NCBI GenBank assembly: GCA_035356615.1 | Contig: DAOQSN010000025.1 | Location: 17,831 to 81,830 of the forward strand | Length of the DNA: 64,000 nt | Reading direction: 5' to 3' | Source: JAKQDH01 sp029558835 | GTDB taxonomy: Bacteria > Planctomycetota > Phycisphaerae > UBA1845 | Shown: positions 8,104 through 16,029 of the stretch, piece after piece | How the letters are laid out: each line of letters opens with the position of its first letter | How positions within the stretch are numbered: the first letter of the stretch is position 1 | The notes under the pieces: model-generated | Database searches by the model: none | The model's input: only the letters and a program-made list of their open reading frames with translations | What the model was told of the DNA's origin: nothing | Made by a program: the position numbers and the translations under genes

Positions 8104-8138
8104 GGCGCGCCGGATCGGGACAGTCCCACCGGCGCGCC
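8104..8138 (+). promoter_or_regulatory. Strong hairpin between gap and pgk
   Basis: GGCGCGCCGG (8104-8113) pairs perfectly with CCGGCGCGCC (8129-8138), and a nested GGGA/TCCC stem with a CAG loop extends it. Only a weak T-rich stretch (TCAGTTTGTTG) follows. It may stabilise or process the gap-pgk transcript, or act as a partial terminator that lowers pgk relative to gap. Confidence 0.65.
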
Positions 8139-8163
8139 GCTCAGTTTGTTGCGGGTGATTGCC

Positions 8164-9396
8164 ATGAAGAAAACCGTTGCTGACGTAAACGTCCGGTCGA
8201 AGCGCGTCCTGGTCCGCCTGGACCTGAACGTTCCTTTGGATAAGCAGCAGAAGATCACCGACGACCGGCGCATCACCAGCGCCCTGCCGACGATCCGGCG
8301 GCTGATGGAGGGCGGCGGGCGCTTGATCCTGCTGAGCCACTTGGGTCGCCCGGAAGGCGGACCGGATGACCACAAGAAGTTCTCGCTGGCGCCGGTGGCC
8401 AAGCGCCTGACCGAGCTGCTGGGCAAGCCGGTGAAGCTGGTTCCCAACTGCGTCGGACCGGAGGTGGCCAAGGCCGTGCAGGCACTGCGCGACGGCGACG
8501 TGTGCGTCCTGGAGAACCTCCGCTTCCATGACGAGGAGACCATCAAGGACAAGAACGCCGCCAAGGACCCCGCCGTGCGCGAGCAGAAGGAGTCTTTTGC
8601 CCGCCAGCTTGCCGAGTTGGCCGACGTCTACGTCAACGACGCCTTCGCCACCTGTCACCGTGACAACGCCAGCATGCTGACGGTACCGCGGCTGATGGAG
8701 GGCAAGCCGCGCGTCGTGGGGTACCTGGTGCAGCGCGAACTGAAGTTCCTGGGCGAGGCGGTCAGCAACCCCAAGACGCCGTTCGTCTGCGTGCTGGGGG
8801 GGGCGAAGGTCTCCGACAAGATCGCGGTCATTGAGTCACTGCTGGGCAAGTGCGACACGATCCTGATCGGCGGGGCAATGGCCTACACGTTCCTGGCGGC
8901 CGCCGGCGTCGAGGTCGGCAAGAGCCTCGTCGAGCGCGACCGCTTTGAGTTCGCCACGTCGCTGCGCAAGGTGGCGCACGACCGGCTGAAACTGCCCGTG
9001 GACTCCGTCGCGGCGCGCGAGATCGCTCCGGGAGTGGCATCCCAGGTGTACGAGGGGCCCATCCCGCCGGACATGATGGGGCTCGACATCGGGCCCAAGA
9101 CCATCGCCAAGTTCGTGGAGATCATCAAGCACGCCAAGACCATCATCTGGAACGGTCCGATGGGCGTGTTCGAGACCCCGCCGTTCGACAAGGGCACGCT
9201 GGCGGTTGCCCAGGCCCTGGCGGATGCCACGGCCGCCGGGGCGGTGACCGTGGTGGGGGGCGGTGACAGCGCGGCCGCCATCGCCAAGGCCGACCTGAAC
9301 GACCGCGTCAGCCATGTATCCACCGGCGGAGGCGCGTCGCTCGAGTTCCTCGAGGGCAAGAAGTTCACGGCCATCGACATCCTGGACGAGGCGTAG
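8164..9396 (+). CDS. pgk: Phosphoglycerate kinase
   Basis: A 410-residue enzyme that transfers phosphate from 1,3-bisphosphoglycerate to ADP, the ATP-forming step after Gap. Visible signatures are RLDLNVPLD (substrate loop), DDRRITSALPTI, SHLGRPEG, GGAKVSDKI, NGPMGVFE and the C-terminal VGGGDSAAAI and STGGGASLE nucleotide-site segments. The ATG at 8164 (MKKTVADV) matches family N termini better than the in-frame TTG at 8146. It sits between gap and rpe on the same strand, with 36 bases to rpe, so the three genes probably share transcription. Length is normal (390-420). Residues ~125-140 form a slightly long Lys/Glu-rich loop, as in several bacterial homologs. Confidence 0.97.
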   Translation: MKKTVADVNVRSKRVLVRLDLNVPLDKQQKITDDRRITSALPTIRRLMEGGGRLILLSHLGRPEGGPDDHKKFSLAPVAKRLTELLGKPVKLVPNCVGPEVAKAVQALRDGDVCVLENLRFHDEETIKDKNAAKDPAVREQKESFARQLAELADVYVNDAFATCHRDNASMLTVPRLMEGKPRVVGYLVQRELKFLGEAVSNPKTPFVCVLGGAKVSDKIAVIESLLGKCDTILIGGAMAYTFLAAAGVEVGKSLVERDRFEFATSLRKVAHDRLKLPVDSVAAREIAPGVASQVYEGPIPPDMMGLDIGPKTIAKFVEIIKHAKTIIWNGPMGVFETPPFDKGTLAVAQALADATAAGAVTVVGGGDSAAAIAKADLNDRVSHVSTGGGASLEFLEGKKFTAIDILDEA

Positions 9397-9432
9397 GCGG
9401 GCAGGACCGTGGCCGCCCGGGTTCCCAATACC

Positions 9433-10146
9433 ATGACGTCAGAGTCTCCCTTTGCCTTGGCTGAGCCACGGGTACGCGTGGCGCCGTCGCTGCTGGCGGC
9501 TGATTTCGCCCGGCTGGGCGAGCACGTGGGCGCGGTCGAGGGGGCCGGGGCGGAGGTGTTGCACCTGGACGTGATGGACGGCCACTTCGTCCCGAACCTG
9601 AGCTTCGGGCCCGGGGTCATCAGTGATGTCCGCCGGGTGTCGCGGATGTTCTTCGATGCCCACCTGATGATCGCCGAGCCGCGCCGATATGCGGAGGCGT
9701 TCGTAGGGGCCGGCTGTGACCTCATTACGTTCCACATCGAGACCACGGACGACCCCGTCGGGCTGGTGAACTTCCTCCGGTCCCTGGGGGTGTGTGTCGG
9801 GGTCAGCCTGAACCCGACTACGCCGGCCTCGGCCCTTGAGTCGGTGCTTACCCTGGTGGATCTGGTGCTGGTGATGAGCGTCTGGCCGGGGTTCGGGGGG
9901 CAGAAGTTCATCACCGACGTGCTGCCCAAAGTGCGGGAGTTGCACGGTTTGCTCAAGCCGCATCAGCGTCTGGAGATCGACGGGGGGATCGACGACAAGA
10001 CGATCGAGGCGGCGGTGAGCGCCGGTGCCGACACACTGGTGGCAGGCACGGCCGTCTTCCGGGAGCCCGACCCCGCGGCCGCCTGGGCCCGGCTGCAGGA
10101 GCTTGCCCAGCGGGCCGCCGGCGCCTCGGCCGAAGTGCCCCGGTGA
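9433..10146 (+). CDS. rpe: Ribulose-phosphate 3-epimerase
   Basis: A 237-residue TIM-barrel enzyme that interconverts ribulose-5-phosphate and xylulose-5-phosphate in the pentose phosphate pathway. Motifs: VAPSLLAADF at the N terminus, HLDVMDGHFVPNLSFGP (metal-binding His and catalytic Asp), FDAHLMI, VMSVWPGFGGQKF (phosphate loop) and EIDGGI with the second catalytic Asp. The ATG at 9433 gives a short polar leader before the conserved core; a GTG at 9409 is an alternative. It follows pgk closely on the same strand and likely belongs to the gap-pgk transcript, which would link glycolysis and pentose interconversion. The last ~15 residues (AAGASAEVPR) are an unconserved tail. Confidence 0.95.
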   Translation: MTSESPFALAEPRVRVAPSLLAADFARLGEHVGAVEGAGAEVLHLDVMDGHFVPNLSFGPGVISDVRRVSRMFFDAHLMIAEPRRYAEAFVGAGCDLITFHIETTDDPVGLVNFLRSLGVCVGVSLNPTTPASALESVLTLVDLVLVMSVWPGFGGQKFITDVLPKVRELHGLLKPHQRLEIDGGIDDKTIEAAVSAGADTLVAGTAVFREPDPAAAWARLQELAQRAAGASAEVPR

Positions 10147-10293
10147 CAGCGCCGGCTCCCGTCCTGATTGTCGATGCCAAGCCTTACTCAAGCCCCGGCA
10201 GGTCCGCGGGCAGGTGCCCACCGGTTGACGGGGCAGGGGCCCTGGTGTACCCCGGTATTCCGGCGGCGGTGCCCCGAGACGCTCGCTGCCGGG

Positions 10294-10299
10294 TATAAT
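10294..10299 (+). promoter_or_regulatory. Perfect -10 box (TATAAT) upstream of accD
   Basis: TATAAT in GGGTATAATCAGG stands out in this GC-rich gap 85 bases before the accD start. No good TTGACA-like box lies 16-18 bases upstream; the nearest TTGACG (10227-10232) is too far. A sigma-70-type start near 10306 would fit accD as the start of its own transcript. Confidence 0.45.
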
Positions 10300-10383
10300 C
10301 AGGCCGTAGACGCGGATTGATGCCGGCGGGGGGCGAGAGGGCCGCTTACCGCAGTCGAGGTGGTTTTCCAGGTGTGATCGGCG

Positions 10384-11190
10384 ATGGCTGAACAAGTGCG
10401 TGGTGTCCCGGCCGGCCTGTGGACGCGCTGTGAGAAGTGCGGGCACATGGTCTACGAGAAGGAAGTGGTGGAGGCCCTCCAGGTCTGCACGGAGTGCGGC
10501 TACCACCGCCGGATCGACGCCCGCACGCGGATCGAGCAGCTTGTGGACCCAGGCTCCTTCGAGGAGTTCGCCGTGGACCTGCACTCGGTGGACCCGCTCG
10601 GCTTCAAGGACCGCATGCCCTACACCGAGCGGCTCAAGCGTGAGCAGGAGCGGACGGGGGAAGTCGAGGCCGTGGTCATCGGGCGGGCCTTCATCCGGGG
10701 ACGCCGGGTCATCCTGGGCGTGATGAATCCGAACTTCATCATGGCCTCCATGGGGGCGGTCGTGGGGGAGAAGGTCACGCGGGCGATTGAACGGGCGGCC
10801 GAGGAGAACCTCCCCCTGGTGATGGTGACCGCCTCGGGGGGGGCCCGCATGCAGGAGGGGATGGTTTCGCTGGTGCAGATGGCCAAGACATCGGCGGCCG
10901 TGGCTCGCCTGGACGAGGCGGGCGGGCTGTACATCGTGGTGGCGACGGATCCCACGACGGCCGGCGTGGCCGCCAGCTTCGCCTCCCTCGGCGACGTGAT
11001 CCTGGCCGAGCCTGGGGCGATGATCGGCTTTGCCGGCCCGCGGGTCATCGCCAACACGATCAACGCCGAGCTGCCGGAGGGGTTTCAGACCGCGGAGTTC
11101 ATGCTCGAACACGGCTTCGTCGACCGGATCGTCCCGCGGGCACACCTGAGGCGCGAGATCGCGCGCATCATCGACTACGCCGGGAAGTAA
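10384..11190 (+). CDS. accD: Acetyl-CoA carboxylase carboxyltransferase subunit beta
   Basis: A 268-residue subunit of the carboxyltransferase that moves CO2 from carboxybiotin to acetyl-CoA, giving malonyl-CoA, the first step of fatty acid synthesis. The N-terminal zinc ribbon is CEKCGHMVY...CTECGYH (about residues 18-40). The crotonase-like domain shows VMVTASGGARMQEG, KTSAAVARLDEAGGLYI, ATDPTTAGVAASFASLGD and EPGAMIGFAGPRVI, with the ending LPEGFQTAEFMLEHGFVDRIV typical of AccD. The alpha subunit (accA) is not in the window. The protein is slightly short at both ends compared with the usual 280-300 residues. It probably has its own promoter (TATAAT at 10294), separating it from the upstream sugar-phosphate genes. 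Confidence 0.96.
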   Translation: MAEQVRGVPAGLWTRCEKCGHMVYEKEVVEALQVCTECGYHRRIDARTRIEQLVDPGSFEEFAVDLHSVDPLGFKDRMPYTERLKREQERTGEVEAVVIGRAFIRGRRVILGVMNPNFIMASMGAVVGEKVTRAIERAAEENLPLVMVTASGGARMQEGMVSLVQMAKTSAAVARLDEAGGLYIVVATDPTTAGVAASFASLGDVILAEPGAMIGFAGPRVIANTINAELPEGFQTAEFMLEHGFVDRIVPRAHLRREIARIIDYAGK

Positions 11191-11938
11191 CGCCCCTAGC
11201 CGCCTGTCGGAGAAACAGCGTCGGCCCCGCGCGCCCGGCGCAGGATGCCGCTGACGCACGGCCCGTCGAAGACCCCCCTCGCTGACCGGATGTTCTTTGA
11301 CAGGCCGCGAAGTGTGGGCTTACGCGCAGGGAGTGGGGCAATACCCCGCAGGTGGGTATTACGGACCGGGCGACCACGGTATATAGTGGCTTGGGGTGGT
11401 GTGTGCGGACCGAACCGATTCGATGGCGGAGTCGGGTGGGCGCGCCGGAGGCCACGGTGGAATGGCTCCACCCAGCGGCGAGACTGGCGACCGAGCTGGG
11501 TGGCTTGGTCGAGCGCAGCGCCGCCCTGCCTTCGTCCGCGGGGGTGGTTCTCGCCACCGCATGCCGGCGCCTTCGGCTTGGGCATGCCACCCTGGCCTCG
11601 CGCAGGTTAGCGAGCGGTGGGCGACATCACTCCGCTGGAAGTTCATGCCCGCGAGACTGTCCGTGGGCAGCAGATATGGGTGAACAAAGGGTCGGAATGA
11701 AGCCGAGACCCGCCGTCGAGTAAGATGTCGCGACGGCGAGGAAGGGCTCTGTGTCGCGCGAATGGCAGCGGCGCAGGTGACGCGCTTCGTCATTCCGTGC
11801 GCACGAGGATTTCCACAAGTATTGGTATGAGAGTTGCCGATGCGTAGGGTGGAACCGGTTCGGCGCGATTCGGGTTCCGCGGTTGACCCCGCGCCACGGT
11901 TTGCACGGCACTACCCACCCGATACGGCAGCACGCACG
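11191..11938. other. 748-base gap with a family A element
   Basis: No gene is seen. A family A element lies at 11499-11592 and a family D-like GCGTCGGCCCCGCGCG fragment near 11218. CCACGGTATATAGTGG (11371-11386) is a short AT-centred palindrome that could be a promoter or operator. The last 150 bases are less GC-rich and probably hold the promoter of the next gene, without a clear motif. Confidence 0.4.
11499..11592. repeat. Family A palindromic element, copy 2
   Basis: Begins GGTGGCTTGGTCGAGCGCAG and ends CTTCGGCTTGGGCATGCCAC. The right arm is nearly identical to copy 1, while the left arm has several substitutions (CTTGGTCGAG for CATGGCCAAG), so this copy has a partly unpaired stem. Confidence 0.75.
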
Positions 11939-12484
11939 ATGGACCCTCGAGCCCGGATGTTCGGCACCCTGATTTGTCTGGCCGTTTCCATGACGGGGGC
12001 GGCTTGGCTGCTCGCCTGGATCGACCCCATGCCGCCGGTAGCCGACGCGAGCGTCGCGGCCCAAGAGGCCGTCGCCCAGGCGCGGGCCCTGGTGGAAGAA
12101 GGTTGGCCATCGAAGTCAACGACCTGGGCCGAGATCGAGATCGTGGCGGCCGCCCCTCTCGCCGGTACGGGCGCGCTCCTGCGGGCGACCGGCACGGCCG
12201 ACGAGGCGGAGTTCATCGTGGACGTATCCGGGCACCTGGTGCCCGGCTCCCGCTGGGCCAGGGAGCGCGACTCGGCGGTCATCCGCATTGCCGTGGCCAA
12301 GCGCGGCGCCAACGAACCCATGACCACTGCCCAGTGGCTGACCACCCGGGCACTCGTCACGGCCGTGAATGAGCGGACCTGCCCATCCGGCAAGTCACTC
12401 CCCATCCGTCTCGCCCCCACCTGGCGGGAGGCCTACGGGCTGCCCGAGGGCACGGTCTTCCAGCTTGCCGAGCCCGGCTTCTGA
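11939..12484 (+). CDS. Membrane-anchored protein of unknown function
   Basis: A 181-residue protein not recognised as a known family. The ATG at 11939 is chosen because it places one hydrophobic segment (LICLAVSMTGAAWLLAWI, residues ~9-26) at the N terminus as a signal anchor; longer in-frame starts add a low-complexity basic leader. The exported part begins with an Ala/Val-rich helix (VAAQEAVAQARALVEEGW), then a small alpha/beta region with TWAEIEIVAAAPLAGTGALL and a C-terminal stretch of beta strands. No catalytic motif is visible. The gene stands alone between a long gap and the TlpA-like gene 180 bases downstream on the same strand, so co-transcription with that exported protein is possible. 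Confidence 0.6.
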   Translation: MDPRARMFGTLICLAVSMTGAAWLLAWIDPMPPVADASVAAQEAVAQARALVEEGWPSKSTTWAEIEIVAAAPLAGTGALLRATGTADEAEFIVDVSGHLVPGSRWARERDSAVIRIAVAKRGANEPMTTAQWLTTRALVTAVNERTCPSGKSLPIRLAPTWREAYGLPEGTVFQLAEPGF

Positions 12485-12663
12485 GCGCCTCCGCGCCACT
12501 CGGATTCCCTGGTCGTACGTGTTTGGCGGCCGGCCGTACCCGCGGTCGCGCCTCAGCGACACTGATGCCCCCATGCCCGCGAACCCCGGTGCGAACCGGA
12601 ACACCCAGGCCCTTTTGCCGGACACTGCCCGCGTGCACAATAGGGCAAGCAAGGAGGTGTCCC

Positions 12664-14004
12664 GTGACGGTGAGAGTCCCTGACCTCGGTAGAGTCGGTA
12701 GGTACGGTGGTTTGTTTCGTGGTCGGCTGCAGTTCGCTCCGACGGTTGTCCTCGTGCTTGTCTTGGTGTCCCAGCTCGCTGCCTCGGCGGGGGCGGAGCC
12801 CGGTTCCGGGGCCGACTCGGCGTCGCCCGGCACCCCGGTGGCCGCGGCGCGTGTCGGGCAGGAACCCAGGCCCCAGTCCGAACCTCCAACGGAGCCGAGC
12901 AAGCCGCCGGCCGACCCCGCCCCAGCCCCGGCGGGCGGTTCCGCGGAACCGGCCTCTCCCGCCACGGGTGAAGGCGAGCCCCCAACCGCGGCGCCGTCCC
13001 TGGAGTCGATGCCCGAAGAGAAGTTGATTCGCCTCATCCGAGGTCTCGCCGAGCCCGGCACGACGAAGCTTGCCCCCGACGAGGAGCGGCGGTTCCAGGC
13101 GGCCCGACGACTGGAACTCCTGACGGCCGTCGACGAGTTGCTCGAACGCTTCCCGAAGAGCGAGTTCCGCGATCAGGCGTGCATCATCAAGCTCGGAGTG
13201 TTGGGCAGGCTTTCCCGACTGCATCCGCAATTCCTGGCCACCCTGGACGAGTTCGCGCGGCAGGTGGCGGCCGGGCACCCGCAGGGCGAACTGGCCGCCC
13301 ACATGGATTTCGCGGCCATTCAAGTTTTCGTGGCCGGTGCCCGGCTGGAGAACATGCCGGAGGAGCGCCGGCTGAAGGGAACACTGGAGCGGTATGAGGC
13401 GTTTCTGGTCGATCACCCCGAGTCCGAGTTGATACCGATGATCTGGGGCAGCCTGATCCGCAACGTCCTGGCGTTGGGGCAGACGGACCGCGCCTGGGCC
13501 GAACTGGCCAAGTTCGAGAAGCGTTTCCCCCAGCACGAGGACTACAAGCGATTACGCGGCGAAGTGAGTCTGGCGGGGCGAATCGGCCTGCCGTTCGAGT
13601 ACCAGTTCGTGACGTACACGGGGGCCGGCATCGACAGCAAGACGCTTACGGGGACCGTCCAGGTCCTGCACTTCTGGGTGAGCACGAGCCCGGAGTCGGT
13701 GGAGATGCTCGACCGGCTGCGTCGGCTGCACCAGACCTACCGCGACCAGGGGTTGCGGCCGATCGGCGTGTGCCTCGACACGAGCATCGAGCAGATGGAC
13801 AAGACCCTGGCCGAGCACCCCGTCGACTGGGTGCAGTACAACGACACCAAGGGCTTCAAGAACGACCTCGTGGTCGGTACCGGCGTGACCCGCGTGCCCA
13901 CCGTGCTCGTCATCGATCGCCGGCAGACCCTGCGCTACGTCAACCCCGAGGAAGACCTGGAAGCGGTGGTCAAGAGACTCCTGGCCGAACCAGCACCGCC
14001 TTGA
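12664..14004 (+). CDS. Exported TlpA/thioredoxin-fold protein lacking the CxxC motif
   Basis: A 446-residue envelope protein. The GTG start at 12664 lies six bases after GGAGG and gives a hydrophobic signal segment (VVLVLVLVSQLAASAGA, about residues 24-42). A Pro/Ala/Glu-rich linker follows (about 45-115), then a helical TPR-like region (about 120-305), then a C-terminal thioredoxin-like domain (about 310-440) with TGTVQVLHFWVSTSPESVEM, GLRPIGVCLD and the cis-Pro segment VTRVPTVLVIDRRQ. Where TlpA-type reductases have WCxPC this protein has STSPES, so it cannot do dithiol chemistry and is probably a binding or structural derivative. The helical region may bring it to a partner. It has no obvious operon partner: the TPR genes downstream face it on the other strand. 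Confidence 0.78.
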   Translation: MTVRVPDLGRVGRYGGLFRGRLQFAPTVVLVLVLVSQLAASAGAEPGSGADSASPGTPVAAARVGQEPRPQSEPPTEPSKPPADPAPAPAGGSAEPASPATGEGEPPTAAPSLESMPEEKLIRLIRGLAEPGTTKLAPDEERRFQAARRLELLTAVDELLERFPKSEFRDQACIIKLGVLGRLSRLHPQFLATLDEFARQVAAGHPQGELAAHMDFAAIQVFVAGARLENMPEERRLKGTLERYEAFLVDHPESELIPMIWGSLIRNVLALGQTDRAWAELAKFEKRFPQHEDYKRLRGEVSLAGRIGLPFEYQFVTYTGAGIDSKTLTGTVQVLHFWVSTSPESVEMLDRLRRLHQTYRDQGLRPIGVCLDTSIEQMDKTLAEHPVDWVQYNDTKGFKNDLVVGTGVTRVPTVLVIDRRQTLRYVNPEEDLEAVVKRLLAEPAPP

Positions 14005-14073
14005 GTGTCCGCAGCCGCTGAGCGGGACTGCTGTGCTCCGTGTGAACGCGCAGAAGCACTCGAGTGTCCCGAC

Positions 14074-14136
14074 ACGGTCCACGCGCAGGGTGCCAACGTC
14101 CCCGTGCAGAGTGGCAAGGTCCGGGTGCAGGGTGGC
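14074..14136. repeat. Three imperfect ~21-bp tandem units
   Basis: Units read ACGGTCCACGCGCAGGGTGCC, AACGTCCCCGTGCAGAGTGGC and AAGGTCCGGGTGCAGGGTGGC, sharing GTCC..GTGCAG(A/G)GTGGC. The last unit runs directly into the left arm (GGTGGCAAGGCCAAGCGC) of a family A element, so the tandem may have arisen by duplication next to that arm. Confidence 0.65.
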
Positions 14137-14294
14137 AAGGCCAAGCGCAGCGCCGGCATGCTGGTCCGGAGGCAAGCACGTGGCCCAGGCAAGTCCCGGT
14201 GCGCCCCCGGAGCAACGCCCACGTCCACAGCTTGCCGTGCGTCCATCGGCAACGCCTGCCGGCGCCCACTTGAGGCGGGCTTGGGCATGCCACC
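14131..14294. repeat. Family A palindromic element, copy 3 (expanded centre)
   Basis: The left arm GGTGGCAAGGCCAAGCGCAG and the right-arm end GGCTTGGGCATGCCACCC match the family, but the centre is ~100 bases rather than ~35. A further GCCGGCGCCCACTTGAGGCG block lies before the right end. Confidence 0.7.
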
Positions 14295-14307
14295 CGCCGG
14301 CAGCGGG

Positions 14308-16014
14308 TCAGCCTTCGCCGTGCGGGGAGAGCGGCCCTGCATCGCGCAGCACGGTCCGCCCGCGGGAGGTCTGCGGGAGAGCTTCGCAGAGCATGTGCCA
14401 GGTGGCGGCCGCCCGGTCGATGAGCCCCATGTTCTGCAGCGCCAGGGCCAGGTGTGCCAGGAGGTCCACGTTGCGGGGCGAGCGCGACAGGGCCTCCTCG
14501 AAGCACTGGACGGCCCGGCGGAACCTGCCCCGCTCGGAGAAGAGCAATCCCAACTCGTAGTGGACGTCGATGCTTTCGGCATCCACGTGGAGCGCGCGCT
14601 GGAGGCAGTCGATGGCCGCCTGCTGCTGACCGCTATCGCGCAGGGCGAGCCCCAGCTTGATGATGGCCTTGGCGTAGTTGGGGTTAATGGCCAGGGCGGT
14701 GCGGAACGACTCGATCGCCCCGGTCAGGTCGCCGCGATGGCGCAGGAGCAGACCGAGGCGGTAATGCTGATCGGCGTGGTCCGGGTGGGCGCGCAGGGCG
14801 GTGCGCAGGTTGTCGATCTGCTGATCGACCAGGTCGGCGACGGCCCGGGCTGGCGGCCCCTGGGGATGCCGGGCGACGGCCCGCGGGTCCAGGTAGCGTT
14901 CGGTCTGTCGCGCTACCGCCAGCTTCAGGTGCAGGCGCGCGGTTTCGCTGAACAGCAGCGTGCTGTTGGGCTCGATGTGCGAAGCGGTCTCGAAGCTGGC
15001 CTGGGCCTCCTGTGCCTGTCCGGAAGCAAGCTGGGCCACACCGAGACCGACGTACGCACTGAGGATGCGGTCGTTGATCTCCAGGGCCTTGCTGAAGGCG
15101 TGGGCGGCCTCGAGGTAGGCGCCCCGCCGCAACTGCGTGGTGCCGACCTTCACCACGGCCTCCAGATACTCCGGGTTCAGGTCCACCGCCTGGGTATAGG
15201 CGGCCAGGGCGTTGGAGGGTTTGCCCATCTGGGCGTAGAGGTCGCCAAGCTGAAGGTGGTGCTGCGGGCACTCGGGACGCTGCTCGATCATCTCCTGGAC
15301 GATGTGCACCGCCTCATCGTAGCGACCGGCCTGGGCGCACGTGGTGAGCAACTCGCTGCGCGCTTCCAGGTTGTCGGGTTCGAGCGTCAGGGCAAGCTGA
15401 TACCGCTCGATGGCCTCGCCGTAGCGTCCGGCTTCCATGAGCAGATTGGCCAGCGTGAGGGTGGCGACGACGTCCTCCGGCTCGCAGGCGCAGAGGTGCT
15501 CATAGTGCCCGATGGCCGGGTCGAAGTCCTTACGCTTCAGGTAAATGGCGGCCAGGCGTTCGTGCGGGTTGCGCAGCTCGGGGGAGGTTTCGATGGTCTT
15601 CTCGTAGGCTTCGATGGCCTCGTCGAGCCGCTCGAGACGCTCGTAACACAACCCTAGGGCGAACCATGCGGGTGCCTGCTGCGGCTCCTGCTCGACCACC
15701 GTCAGCAGGTGCGGCAGGGCGGCCTCGGTCTGGCCCAGCTCATCGCAGGCACAGGCGGCGCCGATGCGGGCCGTGAGGTCGGTGGAATCAAGCGCCACAG
15801 CCGCCAGGAACTCCTCCCGCGCGCGACTGAACTGCCGGTCGCCCAGCAGACGGATGCCCAGTTGGCGATGATGCGTGGGACGGTCCGGCTCGCGCTCGAC
15901 GAAGCCCTGCAACTCGTGCGTGGCGTAGTGCCCGTCGTCGTGCAGGACGTCGCGGAAGGCGGCCGCCAGGTCCGCCAGCAACCCACGCCCGAGAATCTCC
16001 AGTAGGTACGACAT
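14308..16014 (-). CDS. Tetratricopeptide repeat protein (about 13 TPRs)
   Basis: A 568-residue cytoplasmic scaffold made almost entirely of TPR units of 34 residues, each with the pattern W/LG...Y......A...Y..A....P. Clear units include APAWFALGLCYERLERLDEAIEAYEKTI, the GRYGEAIERYQLALTLEPDN region and NYAKAIIKLGLALRDSGQQQ. There is no signal peptide, membrane segment or enzymatic domain. The N terminus (SYLLEILGRGLLADLAAAF) is a short helical cap. The ATG at 16014 is preceded by a GAGGGGG box. It starts 15 bases after the stop of the second TPR gene on the same strand, so the two form an operon and their products may bind the same partner. Function beyond protein interaction cannot be read. 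Confidence 0.85.
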   Translation of the reverse strand: MSYLLEILGRGLLADLAAAFRDVLHDDGHYATHELQGFVEREPDRPTHHRQLGIRLLGDRQFSRAREEFLAAVALDSTDLTARIGAACACDELGQTEAALPHLLTVVEQEPQQAPAWFALGLCYERLERLDEAIEAYEKTIETSPELRNPHERLAAIYLKRKDFDPAIGHYEHLCACEPEDVVATLTLANLLMEAGRYGEAIERYQLALTLEPDNLEARSELLTTCAQAGRYDEAVHIVQEMIEQRPECPQHHLQLGDLYAQMGKPSNALAAYTQAVDLNPEYLEAVVKVGTTQLRRGAYLEAAHAFSKALEINDRILSAYVGLGVAQLASGQAQEAQASFETASHIEPNSTLLFSETARLHLKLAVARQTERYLDPRAVARHPQGPPARAVADLVDQQIDNLRTALRAHPDHADQHYRLGLLLRHRGDLTGAIESFRTALAINPNYAKAIIKLGLALRDSGQQQAAIDCLQRALHVDAESIDVHYELGLLFSERGRFRRAVQCFEEALSRSPRNVDLLAHLALALQNMGLIDRAAATWHMLCEALPQTSRGRTVLRDAGPLSPHGEG

Positions 16015-16029
16015 GCCCCCTCGGTTGGG

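Larger units (their letters stand above)
14005..14307. other. Convergent gap with a tandem repeat and a family A element
   Basis: No gene is seen in these 303 bases between two convergent stop codons. The left part holds a ~21-base tandem repeat (14074-14136) and the rest is a family A element (14131-14294). Confidence 0.6.

Noticed and set aside
7012..8658. Long antisense open frame (about 550 codons) across gap and pgk
   Set aside because: It is a third-position GC shadow of two clear genes; composition is Arg/His/Gln-rich and no family segment appears.
9439..11259. Long antisense open frame across rpe and accD
   Set aside because: Shadow of two well-identified genes and the gap between; it has no protein-like features or ribosome-binding site.
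14005..15657. Rightward 550-codon open frame across the first TPR gene
   Set aside because: The leftward frame has a dozen clear TPR units, whereas this one begins inside a repeat and has no recognisable pattern.
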